From assembly GCF_000375585.1 (NCBI RefSeq), contig NZ_AQWP01000007.1, positions 538 to 64,537 of the forward strand: 64,000 bases of DNA, written 5' to 3'. The notes below the pieces were generated by a model. The model did not search any database and was not told the origin of the DNA. It worked only from the letters and a program-made list of their open reading frames with translations. Every line of letters starts with the position of its first letter. Position 1 is the first letter of the stretch. Source of the DNA: Sinorhizobium meliloti 4H41 (GTDB lineage Bacteria > Pseudomonadota > Alphaproteobacteria > Rhizobiales > Rhizobiaceae). Shown here one piece after another: positions 1 to 9,068 of this stretch. The position numbers and the translations under genes were made by a program.

Positions 1-345
1 GACGCGGGCAGAGATACCCTGCTTGGCGACGCGGGAAGCGACATCCTGTGGGGTGGCGCCGATGCCGACCGCTTCGTCTTCAAGGGCGCGGGTTCGCTCG
101 TCGGACGGGACTCCGTGATGGACTTTCAGGACGGCACCGATCTGCTTGTCCTGGAGAACCTCGGAATCAAGCAATATTCGAGCTCCGGCACGGCCGGTAC
201 GATTTTTGCGTATAATGACGCCAGCGGAGACGTGATGTTGAAAGGCTACGATTCGACAGGCAATGCGCTGTCGATCCATGTCGACGATCCGACGAATACC
301 CTCGCTGCCTCGCACTTCAGCAGCGCCGATTTTCTCTTCGCCTGA
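1..345 (+). CDS. RTX (hemolysin-type calcium-binding) protein, C-terminal end, partial
   Basis: The frame is open from the first base and ends at TGA 343-345, so only the last 114 residues are present. The first codons read as glycine/aspartate-rich nonapeptide repeats (DAGRDTLLGD, AGSDILWGGADADRF). This is the calcium-binding beta-roll of RTX proteins, which are secreted by type I systems through an uncleaved C-terminal signal. The tail (about 75 residues, ending SSADFLFA) is the usual non-repetitive post-RTX region with a hydrophobic end. The N-terminal activity domain lies upstream of the window, so the function (adhesin, protease, lipase, nodulation-type RTX) cannot be told. A strong terminator follows. 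Confidence 0.85.
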   Translation, partial: DAGRDTLLGDAGSDILWGGADADRFVFKGAGSLVGRDSVMDFQDGTDLLVLENLGIKQYSSSGTAGTIFAYNDASGDVMLKGYDSTGNALSIHVDDPTNTLAASHFSSADFLFA

Positions 346-366
346 TCGAAGCGGATGTAAGTTCGA

Positions 367-401
367 GCACCGCGCGTATCCGACGCGCGGTGCATTCTTT
401 T
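367..401 (+). terminator. Rho-independent terminator of the RTX gene
   Basis: A perfect 10-bp stem, GCACCGCGCG (367-376) and CGCGCGGTGC (384-393), encloses a 7-nt loop and is followed by ATTCTTTT. It lies 21 nt after the RTX stop codon. The rest of 402-539 shows no gene. Confidence 0.8.
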
Positions 402-539
402 GAGACTTAAGTCCGATATGAAATGGACAATAGTCTTAGCCCATTTTGGCGTATCCCATTGAGCACGCTCCGTAATCCTTGACTGCAACCTGTGCTGTGA
501 GACCCTTCGATCTCGTGGTTGTACTATGCAGGTGAAGCG

Positions 540-707
540 ATGATCTTCGCGGATGACGTTGAGTTGGCCCTCGCTCTGGCCTGCGAAGAACTCCAGATGA
601 CCCGGGACGAAATAATCCGTCTCATCCTTCGCGAGTGGCTGGAGCAATATGGCTTTATCCAATTCCATGAATTGGACGAAGGTAGCGACACAAACAGCAG
701 CGCGTGA
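540..707 (+). CDS. Small conserved-looking hypothetical protein, RHH-like
   Basis: A 55-residue acidic protein starting at ATG 540, preceded by the purine-rich AGGTGAAGCG. An in-frame ATG at 519 lacks a ribosome site. The segment ELALALACEELQMTRDEI followed by an IRLILREWLE helix resembles the helix-turn-helix half of ribbon-helix-helix (CopG/Arc) proteins, in which a short beta strand precedes two helices. The C-terminus (HELDEGSDTNSSA) is polar and probably disordered. No partner toxin gene is adjacent, so a toxin-antitoxin role is not supported. The family assignment is an inference from helix pattern only. Confidence 0.5.
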   Translation: MIFADDVELALALACEELQMTRDEIIRLILREWLEQYGFIQFHELDEGSDTNSSA

Positions 708-798
708 GTTCCGCATGATGCCCCGTGCCGAGCGGTTTTCCGCCCCGGCATTGCGGAAGACAAAGGGTTAGAGAGTTTCCGCGATTCGGAGAAAGGCT

Positions 799-1068
799 CT
801 ACCCAACCCTCAAGCTTGCTCCTCGAAGCCGAAGGCCGAGGCGGGCGGCAACGCGCCGCGATGCGTGATTTTCTCGATCCGTGCTGTAGAACAGGGTACG
901 AGAGCGCAGTTCAGGCAAGCCCGACCAGCCGGTGGTAGCGGCTGCTCCGAAGCCCTGCCCCCTGAAGGCCGTCGCCGTTGCCGGGGCGATCCCTCCGGAT
1001 CGTTCTCGCCTTCTATCCGGCCTCCATCTCCCAAGCGAAATAGCGTGCGGTAATCGATGTCGAGCCAA
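799..1068 (-). pseudogene. Remnant of a GNAT N-acetyltransferase (C-terminal part)
   Basis: On the minus strand this frame holds the acetyl-CoA pyrophosphate-binding signature RGQGFG and, about 30 residues on, the typical GNAT ending STDRENHASRRVAARLGLRL (acceptor-site N-x-S followed by the alpha-4 helix). The part upstream of RGQGFG is arginine-rich and not GNAT-like. No N-terminal half of the roughly 150-residue domain exists in any frame, and no ribosome site precedes the first ATG. I read it as a decayed gene left in the 412-bp space between the small ORF and the META protein. Nothing else is visible in 708-1119. Confidence 0.45.
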
Positions 1069-1119
1069 TGCAGCATAGTTCGGACGTACAAACCCGTCGG
1101 CCTGTGTCGAGCGGCCCCG

Positions 1120-1845
1120 CTATTCTACTTCCTTGCACGCTATCCCCGGGTCCTCCTCGCCCTTCATCCTATCGAAAAGCGTCGCCTCGCCACCCTTCGT
1201 CCACCAGACATACCGGCCGCCGGCATATCTGGCGCCCGATCCGGAAATCACGTTCGATGCCACGATGAACGTGCCCTCGATAGTGAAGGTCGCGAGCGAC
1301 GCGGACCCGGCGTCGATGTATTCGGCCTCGATCGTCTTGTCGCCGCAGGCATAGCGAACCGTCCGCCGGTCGACTGCGCCGGCGTCGGGAATTTCGATCG
1401 TCAGTTCTGCGTGGTTGCCGTTCCGCGACTGCATCGAGGTTAGCTGCAGCACACTCTTCTCGTTTCGCCCGCCGAGAAAGAGCTTGGATCCCTCTATTCG
1501 CCAGGCAAGCTCCGTCTTCAGCGCTTCGAAGAACTTCCGCTCCTGGTCCATGACAGCCGGTACGCACATCTTGCGGGTGGCGGCAGCCGGCCCGAAGGTG
1601 ATCGTCGCGCCGGAGAGGCCGAACGTCCCGGTGAAATGATTGCAGCCGGCCATGCCGCCATAGGTGCCGTCCTCACGAATCTCGAGCGTCGTCTGAAGAT
1701 CGTCGATCACGCCCCGGCCGCCTATGTCCTCGGCCAGCCACGAGCCGACGAGCGCCTCCGGCACCTTTTCAGCGGCCACCGTCTGCACGGAGGCAAGCTC
1801 GATCAGCACGCAGGCGCAAGATGCGGCGGTCAGGGCTTGCAGCAT
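1120..1845 (-). CDS. META / MliC-like two-domain secreted protein
   Basis: 241 residues from ATG 1845, which is preceded by GAGGAGT. An upstream in-frame ATG at 1884 lies before the ribosome site and is rejected. Residues 1-25 look like a signal peptide (hydrophobic core LTAASCACVLIELASV, cleavage near VAAEK). Residues about 30-135 match the META (HslJ-type) fold with the diagnostic GGMAGCNHFTGTF segment. Residues about 150-225 resemble MliC, the periplasmic inhibitor of c-type lysozyme (VRYACGDKTIEAEYIDAG and YVWWTKGGEATLFD). The likely role is periplasmic stress or lysozyme resistance. The domain pairing is inferred from motifs; the exact function is unknown. Confidence 0.8.
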   Translation of the reverse strand: MLQALTAASCACVLIELASVQTVAAEKVPEALVGSWLAEDIGGRGVIDDLQTTLEIREDGTYGGMAGCNHFTGTFGLSGATITFGPAAATRKMCVPAVMDQERKFFEALKTELAWRIEGSKLFLGGRNEKSVLQLTSMQSRNGNHAELTIEIPDAGAVDRRTVRYACGDKTIEAEYIDAGSASLATFTIEGTFIVASNVISGSGARYAGGRYVWWTKGGEATLFDRMKGEEDPGIACKEVE

Positions 1846-2003
1846 CGAAAACTCCTCAGACAAATCATCGTTCGACGGTGTCATCGATTCTTACCCGAGC
1901 ACTGCCTCTTGGAGAAGGGCGATGACTTCACCCTTGTTGCCGGCAGTATTCGGCTGTAGAGCCTAGTAAAATCATTAGAACGAGAAGAATACGGGATTTT
2001 GGC

Positions 2004-3179
2004 ATGGCATCCGGCGATGATTTCAAGCGCCGTCTGACGATACTGGGTTCCACCGGATCGATCGGGACCAATACGCTCGACGTAGTCGAACGGCTCGGCG
2101 GGCGCGATCGATTCGCCGTCGCCGCGCTGACCGGCAACGGCAACATCCCGTTGCTTGCGGAGCAGGCCCGCCGCGTCGGCGCGGAGCTCGCAGTCACCGC
2201 CGACGAGCATCGCTACGGCGAACTCAGGGAGGCGTTGAGCGGCAGCGGTATCGACGTTGCCGCCGGGCGCAGCGGCCTGATCGAGGCGGCCGAACGGGAC
2301 GCCGGCTGGGTTATGGCGGCGATCGTCGGCAATGCCGGTCTTGGTCCGACACTTGCCGCCGCCCGCCGCGGCGCCGACATCGCACTCGCCAACAAGGAAT
2401 GCCTCGTTTCCGCCGGCAGCCTTTTCATCGAAGCCGTCAGCGCGGGCGGCGGACGGCTGCTGCCGGTCGACAGCGAGCACAATGCGATCTTCCAGGTGCT
2501 GGAGAACGACCAGCGCCATGCCGTCGAGCGCATCGTGCTTACCGCCTCCGGCGGTCCGTTCCGCACCAGCACCCTCGACGAAATGCGGCATGTGACGGCG
2601 GATACGGCCCGCGCCCATCCGAACTGGTCGATGGGCCTCAAGATCTCGATCGACAGCGCCTCCATGTTCAACAAGGCGCTCGAGATGATCGAGGCGCGCC
2701 ACCTCTTCCGCCTGAGGCCGGACCAGATCGAGGTGATCGTCCACCCGCAATCCGTGATCCACTCGATGGTCGGCTATACGGACGGGTCCGTCCTCGCCCA
2801 GCTCGGCTGCCCCGACATGCGCACGGCCATCGGCTATGCGCTTTCCTACCCCGAGCGCTGCAGTCTGCCGGTCGAGCGCCTGGACTTCGCCAGGCTCGCC
2901 CGGCTCGATTTCGAAGCCCCGGACGAAGTCCGCTTCCCGGCGCTGAGGCTCGCGCGCCGCGCCATGGAGGAAGGCGGCGTCCAGGGTGCCGTGCTGAACG
3001 GCGCCAAGGAGACTGCACTCGAGGCGTTCATCAAAGGCCACGTCGGCTTCCTGACCATGGCGGAAATCGTCGAGAGAGTGATGGACGCGCTTGCCGGCCT
3101 GCCGGCTGCGGCGAACATGGACGACGTCTTTGCCGCGGATGAAAAAGCGCGGCGGGCGGCTGCCGAGATGATCCGGTAG
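2004..3179 (+). CDS. dxr: 1-deoxy-D-xylulose 5-phosphate reductoisomerase
   Basis: 391 residues, the usual Dxr/IspC length. The enzyme converts DXP to 2-C-methyl-D-erythritol 4-phosphate with NADPH, the committed step of the MEP isoprenoid pathway. The NADPH-binding GSTGSIG loop is at residues 15-21. ALANKECLVSAG and the metal/substrate segment PVDSEHNAIFQ follow. The flexible loop that closes over the substrate and a C-terminal helical domain complete the enzyme. It stands alone, convergent with hemA, with a degenerate repeat between them. Only a weak ribosome site precedes ATG 2004, but the N-terminus aligns with the family there. Confidence 0.97.
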   Translation: MASGDDFKRRLTILGSTGSIGTNTLDVVERLGGRDRFAVAALTGNGNIPLLAEQARRVGAELAVTADEHRYGELREALSGSGIDVAAGRSGLIEAAERDAGWVMAAIVGNAGLGPTLAAARRGADIALANKECLVSAGSLFIEAVSAGGGRLLPVDSEHNAIFQVLENDQRHAVERIVLTASGGPFRTSTLDEMRHVTADTARAHPNWSMGLKISIDSASMFNKALEMIEARHLFRLRPDQIEVIVHPQSVIHSMVGYTDGSVLAQLGCPDMRTAIGYALSYPERCSLPVERLDFARLARLDFEAPDEVRFPALRLARRAMEEGGVQGAVLNGAKETALEAFIKGHVGFLTMAEIVERVMDALAGLPAAANMDDVFAADEKARRAAAEMIR

Positions 3180-3195
3180 AGAGTTGTTGCGGGTG

Positions 3196-3320
3196 AATCC
3201 GCCCTCATCCAGCCTGCTGGCCCGTAGGCGGGGCGAAGGGGACAAGTGGCAGCGCCTTGCACCACACGAGCGCTGCTACGAAACAGAGGTTCGGGCGAGG
3301 AAGTCCCTCTCCCCGCCAGA
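3196..3320. repeat. Degenerate RIME-like palindromic repeat
   Basis: Between the convergent dxr and hemA stop codons lie GC-rich pieces (CCCTCATCCAGCCTGCTGG, AGGCGGGGCGAAGG, then TCCCTCTCCCCGCC) resembling the better-kept RIME units at 30361-30467 and 54490-54657. The arms no longer pair perfectly. The name RIME (Rhizobium-specific intergenic mosaic element) rests on resemblance only. Confidence 0.4.
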
Positions 3321-3332
3321 GCTCGCCGGAGC

Positions 3333-4547
3333 TTACGCCACGGCCCTCGCCAGCGCACAGCGCGACCAGAGCGAATGCAGCGCGCCGACCAGATGGTCGA
3401 TATCGGCGTCAGAATGCAGGGGGGTCGGCGTGATGCGCAGGCGCTCGGTCTTCTTCGGCACGGTCGGGTAATTGATCGGCTGGACGTAGATGCCGAAATT
3501 GTCGAGCAGCAGGTCGGAGATCCACTTGCACTTGGCGGCGTCGCCGACGATGACCGGCACGATATGGCTCGGATTGACCATATGCGGAATACCGCGCTGG
3601 TCGAGCAGCGAACGAAGCCGGCGCACGCGCTCCTGATGCGCGAAGCGTTCGACCTGGCTTTCCTTCAGGTGGCGAATGGAGGCGAGCGCGCCGGCGGCGA
3701 GCGCCGGCGGCAGCGCCGTCGTAAAGATGAAACCGGAAGCGAAGGAGCGGATGAAGTCGCAGAGCGCCGCCGATCCGGTGATGTAGCCGCCCATGACGCC
3801 GAAGGCCTTGCCGAGCGTGCCTTCGATGACCGTCAACCGGTGCATCAGCCCCTCGCGCTCGGCAATGCCGCCGCCGCGCGGGCCGTACATGCCGACCGCA
3901 TGAACTTCGTCCAGATAGGTCATCGCGCCGTATTTGTCGGCGAGATCGCAGAACTCCTCGATCGGCGCGATGTCGCCATCCATCGAATAGACGGATTCGA
4001 AGGCGATGATTTTAGGCGCGCGCGGGTCGGCGGCTGCAAGCTTGGCCTCGAGGTCCGCTACCGAATTGTGCTTGAAGATGACCCGCTCGCATTTCGAATG
4101 GCGGATGCCCTCGATCATCGAAGCGTGGTTGCCGGCATCTGAAAAGACGATAACGCTGGGAATTTTGGAACAGAGCGTCCCGAGCGCGGCCCAGTTCGAA
4201 ACGTAACCGGAGGTGAACAGAAGAGCCGATTCCTTGCCGTGCAGGTCGGCGAGTTCGCGCTCGAGCAGCACATGGTAATGGTTGGTGCCGGAGATGTTGC
4301 GGGTGCCGCCGGCGCCGGCACCGCATTCATCGATCGCGTTCTTCATCGCCTCGGTGACGATGGGACACTGGCCCATGCCGAGATAGTCGTTCGAGCACCA
4401 TACGGTCACTTCCTGGGCGCCATCGGCCGTGTAGCGCGTCGCCTTGGGGAAGCTGCCGCGATGGCGGGCTAGATCGGCGAAAACCCGGTAACGGCCTTCC
4501 TGATGCAGCCCGTCCAGCTCGTTTTTGAAGAAACTCTCGAAATCCAT
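3333..4547 (-). CDS. hemA: 5-aminolevulinate synthase
   Basis: 404 residues. The enzyme condenses glycine and succinyl-CoA to 5-aminolevulinate, the first step of tetrapyrrole (heme, cobalamin) synthesis by the C4 pathway of alphaproteobacteria. The PLP-binding lysine lies in [11 protein letters not shown] (Lys247). The glycine-rich NDYLGMGQ and [12 protein letters not shown] segments are also present. Three ATGs run in tandem (4553, 4550, 4547). The GGAG motif ends directly against the first and is 6 nt from the third, so 4547 is chosen. Rhizobial hemA is required for heme supply in symbiosis. Confidence 0.97.
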   Translation of the reverse strand: MDFESFFKNELDGLHQEGRYRVFADLARHRGSFPKATRYTADGAQEVTVWCSNDYLGMGQCPIVTEAMKNAIDECGAGAGGTRNISGTNHYHVLLERELADLHGKESALLFTSGYVSNWAALGTLCSKIPSVIVFSDAGNHASMIEGIRHSKCERVIFKHNSVADLEAKLAAADPRAPKIIAFESVYSMDGDIAPIEEFCDLADKYGAMTYLDEVHAVGMYGPRGGGIAEREGLMHRLTVIEGTLGKAFGVMGGYITGSAALCDFIRSFASGFIFTTALPPALAAGALASIRHLKESQVERFAHQERVRRLRSLLDQRGIPHMVNPSHIVPVIVGDAAKCKWISDLLLDNFGIYVQPINYPTVPKKTERLRITPTPLHSDADIDHLVGALHSLWSRCALARAVA

Positions 4548-4851
4548 CATCATCTCCAGTGCCCTGTCGCCTTTCTTCCTACAAAGCGATCAGTGGTCAA
4601 CCCCGGACAGGCTCCGACGCGCGGGCTGCGGCAAAAGGCCTCTCGGCCCCCAGACCCCGGTTATTCTGCGCGGCGCGTGTCGTGCCTGGCAAGCGGGAAA
4701 GGCGATGGAAAATGACGACACATTTTCAAACCTTTCCGCGGTAATCAGACCCGACCTCGACACGGAGTCCGAGAGTCCAGTTTTGAACCATTCCAAAATG
4801 GCTAGCAAAACTTCATTCTCCCGAACATCGATCGAAGTCAAGCAATTGCGG
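4548..4851. other. hemA upstream region
   Basis: About 300 bp with no convincing gene on either strand. It must hold the hemA promoter(s), read leftward. A CTTGAC hexamer on the minus strand (4842-4837) matches the rhizobial -35 consensus, but the spaced -10 (AGAATG) is poor. No FixK/Fnr-type TTGAT-N4-ATCAA box was seen. Confidence 0.4.
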
Positions 4852-4879
4852 AAAAAGGACGGCCGCTGCCGCCCTTTTT
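4852..4879 (-). terminator. Terminator of the cox operon
   Basis: The arms AAAAAGG-A-CGGC and GCCG-C-CCTTTTT form a near-perfect hairpin with T-runs on both strands, so it can act in both directions. It lies 20 bp beyond the coxM stop codon in the direction of the operon. Confidence 0.75.
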
Positions 4880-4898
4880 CGATACCAAAGTTGGTCCG

Positions 4899-5696
4899 TC
4901 AGGCGGCCGCCACGGCGCGTTTCGTCATCACCTTGACGAGATTGGCGCGATAGGCGGCGCTTGCATGAATATCGGAAAGCAGGTTCGAATCGTCCACCTT
5001 CACATTGTCGACGGCACCCGGCGACCAGTTGGCGGCAAGCGCCGCCTCGAGGTCCGGATGGCGGAAGACGCCGTCCGACCCGGCTCCGGTCACGCCAACG
5101 CGCACTGCGCCATCGTCACGACGGACGACGAAGACGCCGGTCATCGCATAGCGCGATGCCGGATTGGGGAACTTCCGATAGGCCGCCTTCGCCGGCGCTT
5201 CGAAGCGGACGGCGGTCACGATCTCACCGTCTTCGAGCGCCGTTTCGAAGAGACCGGTGAAGAAGTCTTCGGCCTTGACCTCGCGCCTGTCGGTGACGAT
5301 CACCGCATCGAGCGCCAGCATCGCGGCCGGATAGTCCGCCGCCGGATCGTTGTTGGCGATGGAGCCGCCGATCGTACCCATGTGGCGGACATGCGGATCA
5401 CCTATGTGGCTGGCAAGCCCGCAAATGGCCGGACAGACCGCGGCGAGCGCGGCGGAGGTCGCGACCTCCTCATGCGTCGTCGCCGCGCCGATCCTGACCG
5501 ACCGGCCGTCGACGGTGATACCCTTCATCTCGGCAATGTGCCTGAGATCGACAAGGTCGCTCGGGGCGGCGAGCCGCTGCTTCATCGTCGGGATGAGCGT
5601 CATGCCGCCGGAGAGATATTTTCCCTCCGCGGCGGTCCCCATCAGCTTCGCTGCCTCTTCGACCGAGGAGGCCCGATGATAGTTGGTCTCATACAT
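4899..5696 (-). CDS. coxM: CO dehydrogenase-like medium (FAD) subunit
   Basis: 265 residues. This is the FAD-binding subunit of a xanthine-oxidase-family molybdo-hydroxylase. It passes electrons from the 2Fe-2S subunit to a quinone or other acceptor. FAD-binding motifs are visible as KYLSGGMTLIP near residue 30 and the TIGGSIANNDPAADYPAA loop near residue 110. The length is slightly under the 270-290 of typical CoxM. Ribosome site GGGAGGA precedes ATG 5696, and 15 bp separate it from coxL. As the last gene of coxS-coxL-coxM it shares their promoter. The natural substrate is not proven by sequence. Confidence 0.88.
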   Translation of the reverse strand: MYETNYHRASSVEEAAKLMGTAAEGKYLSGGMTLIPTMKQRLAAPSDLVDLRHIAEMKGITVDGRSVRIGAATTHEEVATSAALAAVCPAICGLASHIGDPHVRHMGTIGGSIANNDPAADYPAAMLALDAVIVTDRREVKAEDFFTGLFETALEDGEIVTAVRFEAPAKAAYRKFPNPASRYAMTGVFVVRRDDGAVRVGVTGAGSDGVFRHPDLEAALAANWSPGAVDNVKVDDSNLLSDIHASAAYRANLVKVMTKRAVAAA

Positions 5697-5711
5697 CTCA
5701 AGTCCTCCCGA

Positions 5712-8057
5712 TCAATGCGCGCTATGCACCGCGGCCCAGACCTTTTGCGAGGTCGCCGGCATGGTGAGCTCGTTGGTGCCGATCGCGTCCGTGATGGCGT
5801 TGATCAGCGCCGGCGGCGAGCCGATCGCCCCCGCCTCGCCGCAGCCCTTGACGCCGAGCGGGTTGCTCGGGCAGGGCGTGTTCGAGGTCGTCACCGTGAA
5901 CGAAGGCAGGTCGTCGGCGCGCGGCATGGCGTAGTCCATGTAGCTCGCCGTCAGCAGCTGCCCGCTCTGGTCGTAATGCACCCCTTCGAGCAGCGCCTGG
6001 CCTATGCCCTGCGCCAGCCCGCCATGCACCTGGCCCTCGACGATCAGCGGATTGATGATATTTCCGAAATCGTCCGCCGCGACGAACTGCACGATCTTCG
6101 TCTGGCCGGTTTCCGGATCCACTTCCACTTCGCAGATATAGCAACCCGCCGGGAAGGTGAAGTTGCTGGGATCGTAGAAGGCACCCTCCTTGAGGCCCGG
6201 CTCCATGCCGGGCGGCAGGTTATGCGCGGTATAGGAAGCAAGCGCCACCTGCGACCAGGGGACCGACCTGTCGGTGCCGGCCACCTTGAGCGCGCCGTCC
6301 TCGATGACGATGTCGCTCTCGTCCGCCTCCATCAGATGGGCCGCAATCCTTTTTGCCTTGGCCTCGACCTTGTCGAGCGCCTTGAAGACGGCCGACATTC
6401 CGACGGCACCGGAGCGGGAACCATAGGTTCCCATGCCCATCTGCACCTTGTCGGTATCGCCATGGACGATATTGACGCTGTCGATCGGTACGCCGAAACG
6501 CTCCGCAACCACCTGGGCGAAGGTCGTTTCGTGTCCCTGGCCGTGGCTGTGCGAGCCGGTCATCACCTCGATGGTGCCGACCGCGTTGACCCTGACTTCG
6601 GCCGATTCCCACAGGCCGACGCCGGCGCCGAGCGAGCCGACGGCGGCGGAAGGCGCCAGTCCGCAGGCTTCGATATAGCAGCTCATGCCGATGCCGCGCT
6701 TCATTCCCCGCCGCTCGGCTTCCGCCTTGCGCGCGGCGAAGCCGTCCCAATCGGCCGCCTCCATCGCCCCCTTGAGCGACGCTTCGTAATCGCCCGCATC
6801 GTAGTTCATGATCACCGGCGTCTGATGGGGGAAGGTGCGGATGAAGTTGATGCGCCTGAGTTCCGCAGGGGAAACGCCGAGCTCGCGCGCGGCCGTCTCG
6901 ATCGTGCGCTCCAGCAGGTATGTGGCCTCCGGCCGCCCGGCGCCGCGATAGGCGTCGACCGGCGCCGTATTGGTATAGACGGTGCGGACATTGGCATGGA
7001 TCGCCGGGATCGCATACTGCCCGGAGAGGAGCGTCGCATAGAGATAGGTCGGCACGCAGGAGGAGAAGAGAGACATATACGCGCCGAGGTTGGCGATGGT
7101 GTCGACCTTCAGCGCGGTGATCCGATTGCTGCTGTCGAATGCCATCTTCACCGTCGACACATGGTCGCGGCCGTGCGCGTCCGTCAGGAAGGCCTCGGTG
7201 CGGTCCGCGGTCCATTTCACCGGCACGCCGGTACGCTTCGAGGCCCACAGACAGACGATCTCTTCCGGATAGATGAAAATCTTGGAGCCGAAGCCACCGC
7301 CGACGTCCGGAGCGATCACCCGGAGCTTGTTCTCCGGCGCGACATTGTAGAAGGCGCTCATCACCAGCCGGGCAAGATGCGGGTTCTGGCTGGTGGTATA
7401 GCAGGTGAAATGGTCGTCGCCGGCATCATAGATACCGAGCGTCGCGCGCGGCTCCATCGCATTCGGCGATAGGCGGTTGTTGATGATCTTCAGTTCCGTG
7501 ACATGCGCCGCAGCAGCGATCGCCTGGTCGGTCGCGCCCGCGTCGCCAAGCTCCCAATCAAAGATCAGATTGCCCGGCGCTTCCGGATGGATCTGCGGCT
7601 CGCCCTCGCCCAGAGCCTGGAGCGTATCGGTGACGACCGGCAGGGTTTCGTAATCCACGACCACCGCTTCCGCCGCGTCGCGGGCTTGCGCAACACTGTC
7701 GGCGACGACGATCGCCACCGCGTCGCCGACATAGCGCACGGTCTCGTGGGCAAGCGGCCGCCATGCGCCCATGCGCATCGGTGAGCCGTCCTTCGAGTGG
7801 ATCATCCAACCGCAGATGAGATTGCCGATCCCATCCGCCAGCAGTTGCTTGCCGTCGAGCACGTCGATAACGCCCGGCATCGCCTTGGCCGCCGTCGCGT
7901 CGATGCTCCTGATGGTCGCATGCGCATGCGGGCTGCGCACGAAAACCGCATACTTCATGCCGGGCACGACCATGTCGTCCGTATAACGCCCCTTGCCGGT
8001 CAGAAAGCGCTTGTCTTCCTTGCGCGCCACCCGCGCGCCGATGCCTTCAACGCCCAT
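5712..8057 (-). CDS. coxL: Form II CO dehydrogenase-like large (molybdenum) subunit
   Basis: 781 residues. This is the catalytic Mo-cytosine-dinucleotide subunit. The active-site loop reads AYRGAGR (369-375), the form II signature; true aerobic CODH (form I) has AYxCSFR with the selenium/copper-bearing Cys. Other molybdopterin-binding segments (DVGGGFGSK, GSHSHGQGHETTFAQ, the C-terminal GCGEAGAIG with its catalytic Glu) are intact. The gene order S-L-M also fits form II. Form II enzymes may oxidise CO slowly or act on other small carbonyl or aromatic substrates, so CO is a possibility rather than a conclusion. No coxD/E/F/G maturation genes lie nearby. Confidence 0.9.
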   Translation of the reverse strand: MGVEGIGARVARKEDKRFLTGKGRYTDDMVVPGMKYAVFVRSPHAHATIRSIDATAAKAMPGVIDVLDGKQLLADGIGNLICGWMIHSKDGSPMRMGAWRPLAHETVRYVGDAVAIVVADSVAQARDAAEAVVVDYETLPVVTDTLQALGEGEPQIHPEAPGNLIFDWELGDAGATDQAIAAAAHVTELKIINNRLSPNAMEPRATLGIYDAGDDHFTCYTTSQNPHLARLVMSAFYNVAPENKLRVIAPDVGGGFGSKIFIYPEEIVCLWASKRTGVPVKWTADRTEAFLTDAHGRDHVSTVKMAFDSSNRITALKVDTIANLGAYMSLFSSCVPTYLYATLLSGQYAIPAIHANVRTVYTNTAPVDAYRGAGRPEATYLLERTIETAARELGVSPAELRRINFIRTFPHQTPVIMNYDAGDYEASLKGAMEAADWDGFAARKAEAERRGMKRGIGMSCYIEACGLAPSAAVGSLGAGVGLWESAEVRVNAVGTIEVMTGSHSHGQGHETTFAQVVAERFGVPIDSVNIVHGDTDKVQMGMGTYGSRSGAVGMSAVFKALDKVEAKAKRIAAHLMEADESDIVIEDGALKVAGTDRSVPWSQVALASYTAHNLPPGMEPGLKEGAFYDPSNFTFPAGCYICEVEVDPETGQTKIVQFVAADDFGNIINPLIVEGQVHGGLAQGIGQALLEGVHYDQSGQLLTASYMDYAMPRADDLPSFTVTTSNTPCPSNPLGVKGCGEAGAIGSPPALINAITDAIGTNELTMPATSQKVWAAVHSAH

Positions 8058-8158
8058 TGCCTATCTCCTCCCGAAGTCCTGCAACGAATTTCCGCTCGAG
8101 CGGAATGACGAAAATCACGTGCGATGCTTGCCTGGCATCGCGCTCCCTTTGGGTTTCC

Positions 8159-8647
8159 TCATTCTGCCGCCTGGCGAACGCCGCCCGCCCCGGCCGCGGC
8201 GGCCAGGATCGCCTGGACGATGTTGTGATAGCCGGTGCAGCGACAGATGTTGCCTTCCAGCTCGGCGCGTACCGTCGCCTCGTCAAGATTGCCGCCATGT
8301 CGACGGATCATGTCGACGGCGGTCATGACCATTCCCGGCGTGCAGAAGCCGCATTGCAGTCCGTGATACGTCTTGAAAGCCGCCTGAACCGGGTGAAGCT
8401 CGCCGTTCGACGCCAGGCCCTCGATCGTCGTGATCGTCGAGCCGGCCGCCTGGGCGGCAAGGATGGAACAGCTTTTCACCGATTGCCCGTCCATGTGAAT
8501 GACGCAAGCGCCGCACTGCGTCGTGTCGCAGCCGACATGCGTCCCGGTCAGGCCGAGATTTTCGCGGATAAAGTGCACCAGCAGCGTTCGGTCGTCGCAG
8601 GTACCACTTACCTGGCGGCCGTTGACCGTCATCGTTATTTTCGCCAT
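8159..8647 (-). CDS. coxS: CO dehydrogenase-like small (2Fe-2S) subunit
   Basis: 162 residues with two [2Fe-2S] clusters. A plant-type ferredoxin site is at [15 protein letters not shown] plus a downstream Cys (SCSIL). A C-terminal helical site has CGFCTPGM and NICRCTGY. The subunit carries electrons from the Mo centre of CoxL to the FAD of CoxM. ATG 8647 has a strong GGAGGAGCGAA ribosome site. It is the first gene of the operon; 101 bp separate it from coxL. Confidence 0.92.
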   Translation of the reverse strand: MAKITMTVNGRQVSGTCDDRTLLVHFIRENLGLTGTHVGCDTTQCGACVIHMDGQSVKSCSILAAQAAGSTITTIEGLASNGELHPVQAAFKTYHGLQCGFCTPGMVMTAVDMIRRHGGNLDEATVRAELEGNICRCTGYHNIVQAILAAAAGAGGVRQAAE

Positions 8648-9068
8648 TTCGCTCCTCCGGGTCGGTCCAGAGTCGAGCGCGGCTTCAAATCGGGTGAGAT
8701 GCGTTCACGCGACTCGAAGTACGCGCCGACCGATATCGATTGCCCTTCCGCCAGCGGTCCACTCCTCCCGAGCCCGCGTGGCGACGTTGTAACATTTGTC
8801 TTTTTTTCGGGCTGCCGCAACCGTTTCGCGCCACAAGGGGCAAAAAAATGCGAGCGCGCATGTAACCCCGGCAACAGCGCCTTCATGTTCCGTTCAGGAA
8901 AGATCGCATTATGTGGCATAAGAACGATCTCGCCGTATCCGTGCATTTTCCTCGGCGGCGGGTTATGTTCCGAATGCAAGTTCAAGTGGAGGGCCGCGGT
9001 TCGCACCCTCCCATCACTATAGGACGGACGAGGCGGACGCTGAATCCGTCGAAATCGGAGAGGACATC
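8648..9068. other. Divergent intergenic region, cox and lipoprotein promoters
   Basis: 421 bp between coxS (leftward) and the lipoprotein gene (rightward). No supported ORF. A CTATAG hexamer just before the lipoprotein transcript start region (about 9016) is a possible -10, without a good -35. No strong palindrome for a CO- or aromatic-responsive regulator was found. Confidence 0.4.

Noticed and set aside
1881-3245. 454-codon minus-strand frame opposite dxr
   Set aside because: Antisense to a fully conserved enzyme; no family resemblance.
4965-7472. 835-codon open frame on the plus strand opposite coxM/coxL
   Set aside because: It is arginine/histidine-rich with no recognisable domain and exactly antisense to two well-supported genes. 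High GC leaves antisense frames open.
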